Origin: Anoplopoma fimbria
Lineage: Eukaryota > Chordata > Actinopteri > Perciformes > Anoplopomatidae
Length of the DNA stretch: 64,000 bases
Direction of reading: 5' to 3'
Assembly (NCBI RefSeq): GCF_027596085.1
Contig: NC_072469.1
Coordinates: forward strand, 14,849,232 to 14,913,231
The notes beneath the pieces are model-generated. The model had not been told where the DNA came from and made no database searches. It was given only the letters and a program-made list of their open reading frames with translations. This document shows, piece after piece, positions 31,104 through 47,639 of the stretch. Every line of letters starts with the position of its first letter. Position 1 is the first letter of the stretch. The position numbers and the translations under genes were made by a program.

Positions 31104-31843
31104 GGGTGGCGAGGGACTGAACGGCTGGAGCTCCCAAAGTCTCAGATGGAATTGTTTGACACTAAAGTGAATTTATTGACTGGTTAGATAAACATACTGT
31201 AAGACAAGTGAGGCGTGCTTTCCAGCTAGAGCGGAGAGACAGGCTTGTGATCAGTGTTGTATGCTGAGCATGTGCACAAAAAACAATAATAATGCACAAA
31301 CCACTGCATTGTAAAGAGACACCAAACTCGTTATTGAATCCATGAAATTGTCTCGTTATCAAGATTAATCACAGATTCCAGGTTTAAAGGGGGGTTAACT
31401 TAATCAGTCACAATACTGCCTCCAACTTGACTCAAGTTATGTAATGTAGAATAAAATATTAACCGTTTCACTCACACAGCTTCAAACCCCTCATCACACC
31501 GTTGATCACGTCTGGGTGCTCGTGGTGACGACAGAATCACAGCTTGTACAGTAAATTCAACAACCGCTTTGGTATTTTAAGCATAGAAGTCAATGTGTCC
31601 TTTTAAGTCGGCCCGACTTCACATTCCTAATTTATAGCAGGGGTTGGGAAGGCCTGCTTAAATATGAATGGTTAAGTGAAGCACTTTAAGAGTGAACCAA
31701 ATGGTTCCGGGCACAACGGAGCTGCTTCACCTCCATCAGCCATTAAAAGGAGAAGATTGTTTGAAAATGCTTCAAACTTAAGGTGCAGTATGAGTCAGGG
31801 AGGGTGTGTGTGGAGTTAAAAAAAGATGCTGCAGGAGCATGAT

Positions 31844-31846
<3 letters not shown>

Positions 31847-31922
<76 letters not shown>
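31847..31922. repeat. (CA)n microsatellite
   Basis: About 37 CA units, opposed to the GT arrays on both sides (31015 and 32142). Confidence 0.98.
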
Positions 31923-31924
<2 letters not shown>

Positions 31925-32140
31925 TGATATACAAAGTAAAGAATGCATCAATTATTTCAGAGAACAAACAGAAATTAGTTTGATGCCCTTTCTTAGTTGT
32001 CTTTGTTTTTGCTTTAATCTTTTCTCATAAAGCAGAACAATAAAGTACAGGAGAAAAAATAATCCATGATAAACAAACAACTTCTAATTGGTGTGATTTT
32101 ACTAAAACCGTGGTGTGGTGTGTACGTGGTGTGTACGTAG

Positions 32141-32141
<1 letters not shown>

Positions 32142-32214
<73 letters not shown>
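32142..32214. repeat. (GT)n microsatellite
   Basis: About 36 GT units, preceded by two TGTGTACGT-like repeats. Confidence 0.98.
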
Positions 32215-32216
<2 letters not shown>

Positions 32217-34464
32217 ACTCATTATCTCCGCCAGCGCTTTAGCACTGATCACAATTCTTTTTAATTAACCCACGCCATGTATTTTTATCTTCCAATTTGA
32301 TGCTGCTGTGCTGCCCGCCCATCAGACAGACAAAGAAGACAAAGTATCAAACAGCTACGTGTGGGAGGAATGGGCAGCGATCAGGACTCAGATACAGGGA
32401 CTTAAAGAAAAGGAACAACCGGGCAACGCGGTGCCTCTTTGAAACCGTCACTGTGTCACCTCTAATGAGCGGATTTGTGTTTTGGGAATCGTCTTAAATC
32501 ATACAGCTGTCAGATTACAAAGACTCAGGTAGCACCGAGAATGAGCTATCGGGTGGATGCTTAAACTGGCACTGTGGCACTCCTGCTGTTATTCATTAAA
32601 TGTTTACACATTGTGCTGATGTTGGCAGGCCTCCTGCTCTGAAAAAATAATCTCATATTTCATGAGATATTCATTTATGTGTATTAACCTGGACACTTTA
32701 CAGTAATCTTGGATTTAGGTATTTCATTTTAGAATGTTGCACAGTTTGTGTCTTCTATAAGCTGAGGAAACCATGGCTCAACTATTGCTAATGAAGTCAA
32801 TTAATTAGACGGATACAGTTAAAATCATGTAGTGTATAGAGTCCAGATAACTAAAGTGACTTTAGGATAATAGTGTTTAATGTTATGGTAGACAAGGCAT
32901 CATCAAGCAGCATCAGGCTACACTTTTAAATATTTTCTCTTTCAAACTTCAAATGAAGGATTATATCATCATATAAATGAAACATAAGATAAAAAATTGA
33001 CATGCCTCCTTAAAACTTTTGTATTTAACCACTGTATTTATGTTTTTAAAGCAGGGAGCTGATTTACTGATTTGTATACTACTGTATACAAAAATCATAT
33101 AAAAAGCAAATCTGTGATCTCTTTTTCTCAGTTAAAAGTTTGTGTGTTTTATGTCATGGCTAGACTTCCTATTCAAGCAATACCGCAGCAGCTATAGACA
33201 GACAAAACACACAATTCACTAAAATAGCTTCTTTTTCATAACATTGCTTTGTTCTGACAGACTGTCTAGCCAGAGACAAATACTGGAAAAGAACTCTCCA
33301 AAATGAAAATACTTTATATTTTTGCTTGGCTAGGCTGATTTCCAATAAGACAAGAGAGAGTAACCCAAACAGACCACCCAGAAACCCAAAGCAAGGTAGC
33401 CCAACATTCAGGTGAGAACCCTGGCAAGCAGAATGGATTGCAAGGAGTTTGTGATATAAGCCAACAGCAACTTGTTTGTCAGCTAGAATGTCCATCAACT
33501 CTTTTATTACTTGTGCATTGGCTTTTCTCTTCCCTCCGTATCACTGCGTTTCACACTCTTTATTTGCTCTTTCACTCGAAGGCGGGATCTATTAAACACC
33601 TCCTACATAGGTCAGAGCAGGTAGCTGAGGCAGAGACTGGCAGAGACCGACACACAAGCTGGGAGACCTCCTCTTCACGTCGAGCTCGGCGTGTCCGACA
33701 CCTCCCAAGGTCATTTCTGCTCTCCCGGCAGAGAGCCTTTGTCACTTTTAATAACTTTTAAAAGGAACATTTTTCCTCTCCTCTGACAGGCCGGCGAGTA
33801 GCTGGACCAGTCGCAGAGTGAGACAATCACAAAGTGCCGACAGAGCGGGGAGGTGTGAAGTGAAGAGACAAGCCTGCAGTGACTAACAATGTGTGCTGTT
33901 ACTTTATGAAAAGTAGCGCCACATGGAACAGAAGTATGAAGTCTGATGTCAGTCACCGATTCTGTTTCAAGTTGGCTTGGGCAGCGAGCAACCACCTCGC
34001 TGTTATCTGTCACTACTGTGCGTACATTTGCTGTAACATGTCGGGGTATGATGCTTGATGACACAATGCGGCCAAAGAACTAAATCTACTACTTCTACTT
34101 ATGGTGCTCTGGATTTATGTCTTAGCCAAATGACATATGTTATATGTTACTGTCACAGTGGGAAATATTATTAGGTCAACAGGGCTGCCAAATGGGCGTC
34201 AAAACTATTATTATATGCATATAATAACACCTGCCAGGAATGTTGTGGCAGTATGTACAATCCAATTTTTCTCTTCAGATTGTAAGACCACAACTCCGAG
34301 TGTTTTGCCAAGTACTGAACCAATACCAGTGTTTTCTTTCTCCTAAATGTCAATTCTGTGTACCTCACCGTGTGGAACTCATGATCATTTCTATGTAATG
34401 TAACATGAGGCCAGGGATTGCTGTGACTCTAAAAACATGACTGAATGCATGTAAACTGTATTTA

Positions 34465-38080
<3,616 letters not shown>

Positions 38081-39570
38081 TTACAGCAACATTAAACCTA
38101 CGTTATTCGCGTAATGAGCAGATCACTTTCCAACTCTGTGTTCTAACTGTGGCACATTTCTTCTGTCTGGTAACCATAGAACCCTACAGTACCTCCTTGA
38201 TTTCACTATATGTCCACTGAGACATGGGAAGTGGTGATTATAAATAGGTTTCTTTCCATAGAAGGTCTATTCAGCCCAAAGGGAAACATTGTAGAACTAT
38301 ATGGGAGGCTTGGCTTGGCTTCGGTCCTGCAATAGTGACATAAATATACTGTAGATATATAGTTTTCTGTGGGAACTTACACAGCTTTAAACAAATGTAA
38401 ATATCAGAGAAAATGATGTACCCCTTGCTCGGCCTAGCCACCCTAAAAACAACAATTACAACCGTAATTGCAGCAAAATTGCTCATATATCATGATCCGA
38501 CTCTCAAGATAAGGGTCATTTTACACACCGCACTAATGACTGAAGCTGATTCTGGAAAGTTTCCCGGGATTGACACCGGGTCTCCAACCAAAATTACCCC
38601 AGCCATCAAACCGCTAGAAGAAACTGCACAGGAAACACTGGTCCATGTTACAGCAGCCACATTGACCGAACTGCAACTTAAACTTGATGTAAAGTTCACG
38701 TGTTTGATCAGAGCTGCCAGAACAAGTAGAAGGAATGAAGTGTGCTCCGCACTTCACACTCCAAATGAAACATTCAGGGAGAAATCTGCTGATGTCTGTT
38801 AAACTGTAAGTATATCCGTGAGCTGTGCTATGAATCATCTGGATTTTCCCGAAAGGCCATATGGATTTGTTTATGACGCTCTAGCAGCCTGCGCGTTGCA
38901 CCCATGATTATGCAAATAGTTGGGTAACCACCTGTCATCCATCGGCGGATCATGGCAGCAAGCATATGCCGGTGCTAAGCTTCCATCTGATACACCAGAG
39001 ACATGTCTTAGCGGCGGGAGCGACGCATTTAAATCACGGCTTACGCTGTGCCGCAACTCGTGCGTATTTAATGCTGTGACAAGACTGGGGAGACTTGAAT
39101 GGGACTATAATCGTTTGTTGCTCCCGCCTGCAGGGTATCAGGGAATGAAGGCAGTATAATTATGTGACTGAATCCTAAAAATGAAGGTGTGATCAACAAC
39201 GTGTTTGTCAGTCGCCTTTATCCTCCAGACAGAAAAATCACACCCTTGCTTACGATATTTTGTCAAACACAAATCTTTTCAAGAAACATCTCTCTTGACC
39301 TTCTCCCATGTCCTTCACCTGTACTTGCTCTGATACGCTCACCTGATAAAACATCCATTCTACCTCTCTCCTTCCTTACTATTTATTTCACTTCCACTGT
39401 GAAATCCTCCTCTACCTGATAATAAGGTGGTCTGTCATGTTCTCACCAACACTTTGCTTGAAGGTTGTTGGTCGACTCATTGAGAGTCTTTCTGGTTCTT
39501 CACTCGCCTGTACGCTGTGGTTACTGGGATTTTCAAGGTATTTTATTTGTTTGAACTACAACTGTCAGTC

Positions 39571-39872
39571 GGGGCGGCTGTGGCGTAGTGGAGAGCAAGG
39601 TAGTTCTCCATTCATCGGTGGTTCAATACCCGGCTTCGGCAGTCGATGTGTCCTTGGGCAAGACACTTAACCCCAAGTTGCTCCCGAAGGCTTGCCATCG
39701 GTGTGGACTGGATGTTGTATGAATGTTAGTTAGAGTCTGATGGTGGCACCTTGCATGGTAGCCTGTCATCAGTGTGTGAATGGGTGAATGATATGTAATA
39801 TACTACTGATTGTAAGTCGCTTTGGATAAAAGCGTCTGCTAAATGACTGTAATGTAATGTAATGTCATTAAC
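39571..39872 (+). mobile_element. tRNA-derived SINE with fish central domain and LINE-type tail
   Basis: The 5' head has tRNA-like promoter boxes: an A box TGGCGTAGTGG at 39581-39591 and a B box GGTTCAATACC at 39620-39630. A central domain follows (CCTTGGGCAAGACACTTAAC, then CCCAAGTTGCTCCC), known from many fish SINEs. The end is the conserved tail AGTCGCTTTGGATAAAAGCG plus TCTGCTAAATGACTG and a (TAATG)n-like run. The same 50-bp tail closes the LINE at 40245-41262, 1.4 kb downstream. The copy looks nearly complete. Confidence 0.85.
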
Positions 39873-40244
39873 CTGACTTGTAGCAGTCTATATAGTTTAA
39901 GTACAATGGTGCTTCAGCATACAATGAAGGTATACAATGAAGGTGACTGTTTAAGGTTGTTTTTTATGTTTATGTGGCTAAGTATCCTGGTAATCACATC
40001 CATATTAGACAAGTCAGCTTCTCACAATGTTCAGTGGATCAGGAGGAGTTTCAGTGCCCTTTATGGAGCAGGATGAAGAGTTTGTTTCCAGTTAGAGATG
40101 TACAATTCCTTTTGATTTATATTAAATTTACTGTAACAACGATCTTAAACTAACCCTAACCAACTGTTTTACCTGCCTAAACCTAGCCGTACCTTAACCA
40201 TAATTCCCTTGCCATAGCCAATATATTTCCCTCCCCTTAACCAT

Positions 40245-41262
40245 ACTGTGATGCAGAAAGCATTGGATGTGGAGGCACGCATTGCTGCGTGCTTGGCTGA
40301 CATCTCGAAGTGGATGGCGACACACCACCTGAAGCTCAACCTGGACAAAACCGAGCTACTGTTCCTTGCCCGCACCGAGACCTGTCCATCACCATTGATG
40401 ATGCCGTGGTGACGCCAACTCGGACTGTGAGGAATCTGGGTGTGACCCTGGACGACCAACTGTCGTTCTCAGCAAACATTGCTTCGGTCACACGCTCCTG
40501 CAGATTCCTCCTCTACAACATCAGGAGGTTTCGCCCCTTCCTCACTGAGGAGACGGCGCAGGTGCTCATCCAGGCTCTGGTCATCTCCCGCCTGGACTAC
40601 TGCAACTCACTACTTGCCGGAGCCCCGGCGTCGGCCATCAGACCTCTGGAGCTTGTCCAGAAAGCTGCAGCACGTCTGGTGTTCAATTGCCCCAAGTTCT
40701 CCCACACAACTTCCCTTCTCCGTTCTCTACACTGGCTCCCTGTAAGAGCTCGCATCCAGTTTAAGACTCTGGTGCTAGCCTACAGGGCAGTGAAAGGAAC
40801 AGCTCCTTCCTATCTCCAGGCCATGGTCAAGCCCTACACCCCCGCCCGACCACTTCGCTCCGCTGCCTCGGGGCGATTGGTTGCCCCGTCGCTCAGTTGA
40901 CCCTGAGCCTTCCTCGTAGCACTTATTGCATTCGTATTAGTTTGTTGCACTTATTGCATTCGTATCAGTTCGCTGCACTTATTGTATTCGTATTCGTTTA
41001 TTGCACTTATCCTATTCGTAGTAGTTTGTAGCACTTATTGTATTCGTATTAGTCTGTTGCAATTATTGTTTTCGTAGTAATTTGCTTCTGCACTATACTT
41101 TTGCTCTGGTTTATGCTTTTAGATGCTTGTTTAAGAAAGGAGATGCACTTATGACTTCTGGTGACTAGTAGTTCTCTTGAATACCTATGTTGAATACACT
41201 TCCTGTAAGTCGCTTTGGATAAAAGCGTCTGCTAAATGACTGTAATGTAATGTGATGTAATG
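40245..41262 (+). mobile_element. decayed L2-type LINE: reverse transcriptase C-terminal part and 3' tail
   Basis: The translation matches the C-terminal reverse transcriptase region of fish L2-type LINEs. ACLADISKWMATHHLKLNLD and KTELLF lie in one frame, then DLSITIDD, RNLGVTLDDQLS, NIRRFRPFL, ALVISRLDYCNSLLAG, LRSLHWLPV and ALRSATSGRL-like residues in another. The frame changes near 40376, so a small indel has broken it. Coding similarity stops after about 40890, before the usual C-terminal end, which implies an internal deletion. The 3' part has six 28-bp tandem repeats (40919-41086) and the tail shared with the nearby SINE (41204-41253). It is 5'-truncated and not functional. Confidence 0.85.
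40919..41086 (+). repeat. six tandem copies of a 28-bp unit in the LINE 3' region
   Basis: Six units of exactly 28 bp start at 40919, 40947, 40975, 41003, 41031 and 41059. Each begins GCA(C/A)TTAT and contains a TTCGTA core. They differ at a few positions, and no length change is seen between units. They sit between the broken reverse transcriptase frame and the shared LINE tail. Confidence 0.92.
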
Positions 41263-43287
41263 TGAAAATGTTGTCAGGGAGCAATGGAGCAATTGCTGAA
41301 ATAACTGCTGCTGTCATTCTTCTTGGGGATACAGTCTGTGTGACAGGGTTGGACACTCCACAGTTCCTTCACTTCATTTTACAGTAGTTTAATGGTGACT
41401 AAACCACATTTGACATTATTATTAATGCTAAATATTGCTTATCATTAAATTTCATCTGTATGCTATAAAAACCCTTCTTATTGTTGCCAACTTTACTGCT
41501 GGGTTTGACAACCTTTCAGTCTCACTTCCAAAATTCCCAGTTTGGCTGATGCCAGTGCAGAAACATTTGCACCGTTATCCTGTTTGAGTCAGAAGGAGCT
41601 CTTGTCACAGTGTGTCCCCCCCCCCTCTTCCCACTGTGAGCAGAGGGATTTCTTATGCATATGATGTGATGACATCTGGAAACTTCTAGGAACTTTCTCT
41701 GCAACCAAAAAGTGGAGTTGGGATTAACTACTTTTTCTAAGCAACTTGAGTTAATAAAACTCTATTTCTCATGAGGGAATCATTGCTGCAAGTTCTCATA
41801 CAGTAACAGGTAGCTTGTAAAGCTTCCTGTCACACTTTCAAAGTAGCTTTTACAACACTCTGTTAAAAGTTTGATCTTCCTCCTAACCAAACTACTCTGC
41901 TGCCATAGACAATGCCAGCAAAGCTCACCAGAAGCTCTTAATATATTCTGCATTACTCTGTTACAAATGTGTTTCATTTATTTTGGCCCCTTGTCTTTAG
42001 GATTCCTCAAAGGAGGTTGGAAATCGAGTAAAGAGAGCACAGCTAGCAGCCAGACGGCCAGTCACTGTGCGTTTACTCTTAAATTAGGTTGAAGATTCAA
42101 TAATGGCATTTAATAGACTTTGCCCCCTCTCGGTAACGGCTGGTTCACATCCAGTTCAGGGCTCTAATGACGTTCACCTCAGACAGCAGGGGTAATTAAC
42201 GTCCTGTATTATCCTACATGACAGGCTTGGAGATGACACACTCAAACAGAGAGACAGCGAGTGAGAGGGAGAGCCATAGAGAAAGGGGGAAACTGAGAGA
42301 TAAAAAAGGAATTAAATGACACAAAGTCAGAGGTAAAATAAACGCAGATTTTCGCAGATTGTTTAAATCTTAAAATTTCAACTCTCCATAATGTGTTTTC
42401 TACCTCAAGGCTCAGCTCTTACTGGATGTTTATCTTGGTATTTTGAAGACATGGCAGCATCACTCTCGCTTTACGCAACCTGATTGTTCCCAGATGCTAA
42501 CAGACTACATGTCCATTGTGAGGGGACTAATAATTCTATTTGTATCATTCAAAACCATGCTTATGCAGTACCGGACAATAACACCAAATAAGTGAATTAA
42601 ATAAAAATGCAGCAGATGAAGCTTAAACATTAACAAAAGGATCATATTCCATTATAGTGAGGTCTTGTCTTTAATAAAATCCTCAAAGACTGACATATGA
42701 TAAATAAGAGAGCCGTTAAGAAGTGTGTGTGCTTGTTTCTGTTTAGAAAGGTCACAATATGAAGATTCCCTCCCCTCCCTGTTCTCCCTGACCAATTTTC
42801 CTCTACTTAATTTGTGATGGGATTATCCCGGCAGTCCGAAGGGTTTGGTTGGTCCCACGTTTAATAACAAGCGCTGCCAATTCAGACCGAGCCCGCCATC
42901 GATCCAGGCTGCAGAGGGAGCGCGGCTGTTGGGGGAGGGGGTTGGCTAATAAAACGAGGCCCTAATCCAGCCCCTGTAGTGAGGGATTATGGCCAGGGCG
43001 CAGGGTCATAGAGATGTACACAAACCAGAACTCACCACAGGGAGAGGTCACACTCTCCAGGGGCTATTACCTCGTATTGCTTTGTCCTTTATTTATCTTT
43101 CACTCTCACCTTGTTTGGGGGAGAAATATATTAGTTGGAATAAATCACTGTGGATAAAAGCACTGCTATATACACACAGCGCTAAAGTCAATATTAAAGT
43201 CCTTTAGTTTGAAGAATCTGTACACAACTCGTTTCTGGACCCACTACAGTGTTGGCATAGCTACTGGTTTTTACTGGTTTCTGCTGT

Positions 43288-43350
43288 AAAGCGCCTGAGG
43301 AGCAACTTGGGCTTCAGAGTCCTGCTCAAGGACACTTTAACATGGGGAGA
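43288..43350 (-). mobile_element. SINE central-domain remnant
   Basis: GGAGCAACTTGGGCTTCAGA followed by GTCCTGCTCAAGGACACTTT is the reverse complement of the central domain of the SINE at 39571-39872, with a few changes. Only this domain is recognisable. Confidence 0.6.
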
Positions 43351-44893
43351 AGAGGAGTTATTGCAATACCTATAGAACATTTGGAAAAAGAAAACAAAAT
43401 CAAATAAAAATGCTATCAATCAAAAATCATCTTAACCTTTGGTTAGGTGCATTGTTTTTCTTCTTTTTTGGCAAATGTGTTACATTCAAAACACAAACGT
43501 AGGGAAGTAGGGACAGAGTGGGTAACCATCACCATACAAAACTGTGATTTACACAATATCTATATCATAAGTGTACTATTAAAGTATTATATTTGATACC
43601 AATATATCTTGACACCCCTAACAGTATGTGGCTTCTCCATTGGTAATAAGCTCCTGACATGAGCCAACATAAAAATAAAGCCATAAATGATTGGCTGGGA
43701 ACCAGGTTAATAACAATATACTATGTTTTGGGATTTTCAGGATATTTCACTGTTCTTCCAAATGGTATCTTTGGCATCTTATAACACCACCGAAAGCAAG
43801 ACAGCATTTCAGTTTTTGCAACAAATAAGGCATAATAAGAATAAATGATAATGTATATATATAACAATGTCTTGCCATGTCAAAACCATGAAAGAGCCTA
43901 TTTTAGGTGTTCCACATATTAAATGAAACATTATTTAAGATGTTGGCTCTGTTTTGCCAAACATTTATTCGGAAACACAGAGACACAGAGAGAATGTGTG
44001 TCGGTCCAATCAGGAACAGGGAGGGTTTCTGTTGTTGTAAGAGATAACTGTCAATCATCTATTGTCCACTTCATCTTAAAGCTGCAATTATAACCAACAT
44101 CATATGCCCTCTTCACTGGCAAAAAGAACCAGCATTATGAAAATACAACCATGAATAAATTGCTATAGCAACATAATTGCAACCAGCAACAGAAGAGGTT
44201 TATGGTTTATGGAACTAACAATCAAGAGGGAAATGAAACATGATTCAGTGCTTTAGACCAAATATTTACTGGGAAGAATTTATTTCACATCCTGTGTGTT
44301 TTATACCCTCTGAACTGGTATAAGCTGGTTGGCTGAGGTGAATCTGCATAGAGAGAACCTCGACAACATTATCTGAATTTTTAAATAAGTTGCTTGGTGT
44401 TTACTTGTCCGCTGATAAACTCACTCCATTTAAAAACTCTACTTTTTACACAGTCATCTCTCTAGTGGGTCATAAACAACACCGAGCTGCAGTACGGCGA
44501 CATCTACCTCACTACACTTTCCCACTTTTCCCTCAAGTGGCTCTAATAACGCAGCAAAATCAACTTCCAACTTGGTGGCGAAGGAGATGGGGGTCAGCCC
44601 TAATGTATTAGCTGTGGAAGTTTCCAATCACTGAGAGTAAAGGGAGAGGGTCCTTTACTGTACCTGGAGAGGAAGGAGTGGCCCTTCCTCCTGAATGGCT
44701 GCCAAGGTACTGGAGCTAATGACTCAGCATACTGATAAGGTTACAGAGAGGACACGCCGAGAATGGACTGTGTATGTGTGTTTGTTCTCTCGTATTTCTA
44801 TTTTTATGATGACCAAATCACCTCACAGAGACATAAAGATGTGCCAACACCTGTAAGGACATTCCTCACTAATAACAAGGATTATGTTATTAT

Positions 44894-44971
44894 ACATTTT
44901 TGTTATTCTTATTATTATAATATATATAATATATATAATAATATATATATTATAATAATAACAAAAAATGC
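44894..44971. repeat. AT-rich inverted repeat
   Basis: The left arm ATTTTTGTTATTCTTATTAT and the right arm ATAATAATAACAAAAAATG are near reverse complements around a TATA-rich centre. An (ATT)n run follows at 45027-45063. Confidence 0.75.
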
Positions 44972-45026
44972 TTGATATATTTAGCACATCATGGTTTTTA
45001 TTATTATGACCATTATATCACGATCA

Positions 45027-45027
45027 A

Positions 45028-45063
<36 letters not shown>
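45027..45063. repeat. (ATT)n microsatellite
   Basis: About 12 ATT units just after the AT-rich inverted repeat. Confidence 0.95.
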
Positions 45064-45064
<1 letters not shown>

Positions 45065-46571
45065 TGAACAAAAAAAAGTCTTGATTTAATCTGGCATATT
45101 CGGAAGAAGTTTTTTTTTTTCATATAATGCCAAGAAGATGGTTATGAACTGGTTTCTGGTTAGCCAACTTGACTTTATATACAAGCACAGAGGAATCATG
45201 TATTTCTTAACATTTTATGTGTTGAATTAGTGTCCAGCACTGAAATAATCAAACCAGGCCAGGTGGAAACTCTAACACATTCCACACTGTTAAAAGAATA
45301 TCTGGATTTAGAGTCAGTTCCAATGGATTAAAGAAAGAGCTTTTTTTTAGACTTTCTATCTTTGTCCTGACATTTAACAACCACACAAGGAGATATCTGC
45401 TGTATGGGTATGCTAATCCCTCCTCGATGCAAAAAACCCTCAATAATGAAGAATTCAGTGTTGCCGTGACTCTTGCTTTTCATTTACTGGAACATCGTTT
45501 GCTCCAATATCACTGATTCCAGTGACACCTGCCGTTCCTTCACTTATGTCACTTATAACTTTCGAGCCTGGTGCTGCAGCAGGTCTTTGTCATCAGCTGT
45601 CAAATGAAAAACACCTGCTATTGCACACACTCTTTGGGGTGTGTTGTCACAAAAGGCAGTGAAACATCCCTTTGTTTTCCTATGTGTCTCCATATGGATT
45701 TACCCTTTAATCAGAATATGAGAGCTTGGTTCAGGAAAAGAAGGAACGTCACAGATGCTATAATGCATCCACAAAGGCTATTTTCCTGCAGAGTGAGAGG
45801 TTATGGAATAAATAAAGCAGGTCTTCACTCGTATTTAAATACAAAGTTGGAATATAGGCAGTTTCGGCCGAGCAGGGATGAAGGCTGTCTGGTGGGCGAA
45901 CTGGGTGTTCTCCTCTAGAGGCCCTCTGGCCCTGGCGTACGCTGAGTCCATGCTTTCACAGCGAACTGATTTAAATATAAATGCCAAGCAACCGTGGCTT
46001 CATGAAATGTCTAAAAGCTGTTTTTTTTTCCTGGGCTACTTTGAATACCTCAAGCCTGGGCCAGTTCAATGTTTGAATAAATTATGGCACTGAGCCATTT
46101 TAACTCTCTTCTCCAACCACTGACTACATATTGATGTCCCTTGTGTGCGACGAAAGGGGATTTCCACTGAATACAGCCTGACCTGAATCATCCACGGGGG
46201 AACAAAAAATTCCATTTTTGAGGGGGCAGTAGAGACAGTTTTCAGTGGTGGGAACCAGGACTGCGCAGAAGAACATGAAAAATGTAGACGTACTAAGATA
46301 GCACGCCGGTCAACCGAAAGGCCAGACGGGGTCGAGAGCACCACTCGGAGTGCTTCTGTGGAGTGTTTAGCAAACTGTAATCTGATGCAACGTCTGATGC
46401 AACGTCAGGAGGCAAACTTTGAATAAACATCAACTGTTGACCTTTACCAAGAGCAAAAGATGAAATCCTATAGATGGATGGATGGAAAAGCACTTTAAAG
46501 CCAAGGGGCAGTTATGAAAACAAAAACCCTACTTGGCTTTAGAGTTAAGTGCCCAACAATCTATGCATTGC

Positions 46572-46585
46572 GTGTGTGTGTGCGT

Positions 46586-46642
<57 letters not shown>

Positions 46643-46645
46643 TGA

Positions 46646-46733
<88 letters not shown>
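46572..46733. repeat. long interrupted (GT)n microsatellite
   Basis: GT units over 160 bp with one AATGTGAATG interruption near 46638. Confidence 0.97.
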
Positions 46734-46736
<3 letters not shown>

Positions 46737-47344
46737 CACTTGACTGTTAGCGTAGCCTCTGTAGGAGAGCATCTCCACTTCTTTGGATGGTTGATAGAAC
46801 TAATATATCGCTGTGCCAATACTCTATGTCGAGGTCATCTCTTCAAAATGAGCAGTTTAAGACCGAGCCTCTGCAGTTATAGCGATCTCTTCAATGTACT
46901 TCTGCTTGGAATGGACTCACAATGGCACTGGTGATGTGGTCCAATCTATAACATTACATTAGCGTTCAATTGGATTATTTTATAAGTAAATAGGGATGTC
47001 AACATGTATCCTGGAAGTTCTACTCAGTTCAGAATAAGTCCCCCCACAATGACAAACTGTGTGTCAATCGCATTTGTTTAGGTTTTTGGTACGATGTCCC
47101 ATCACAGCCCCTAAGTAAAATCACTAGAGAGCGGCATTCATACAGGGTTGCTGAGATAACTGTCCTGTTTTCACTTTGAGCAAGAAATAGAGAGAGACAG
47201 AGACCGATTCTCTTCCGCTGACAGAAAGACAATACAGACTATTTACTGGAGAGAACAGGGAGAGGATGTCAGACTCCCTACAGTCCTCAGAGATGAGGCC
47301 TCCAGCAGCAGACACCTAGACACTTCCACAACACAAATACGTAT

Positions 47345-47350
<6 letters not shown>

Positions 47351-47418
<68 letters not shown>
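47351..47418. repeat. (GT)n microsatellite
   Basis: About 34 GT units, 220 bp before the truncated LINE. Confidence 0.97.
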
Positions 47419-47424
<6 letters not shown>

Positions 47425-47639
47425 CAGACTGTTTCCCCAGACAATGAAGATCTCAGAGAGGAAGGAGGACTGGAGTTCACTCCCCAAATCAAACCTGACT
47501 CATCTAGGTCGAGGCTCTACTCATGCTGAAACCCCAGAGAGTACCCCCGCCAGTGTGTTTATGTGTTTGCATGTGCGCACAAATGAATGAGTGCAAACAC
47601 ATGCGCGTGAGCACATTCATGCCTTCGTGTGTACATGTC

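Noticed and set aside
38413..38802. 129-codon open frame on the plus strand
   Set aside because: No recognisable domain, antisense to pard3 and within the length expected by chance in 64 kb.
39190..39420. Possible second LINE C-terminus (LFKKHLS) before the SINE
   Set aside because: Similarity limited to a few residues, with frame broken; not enough to annotate.
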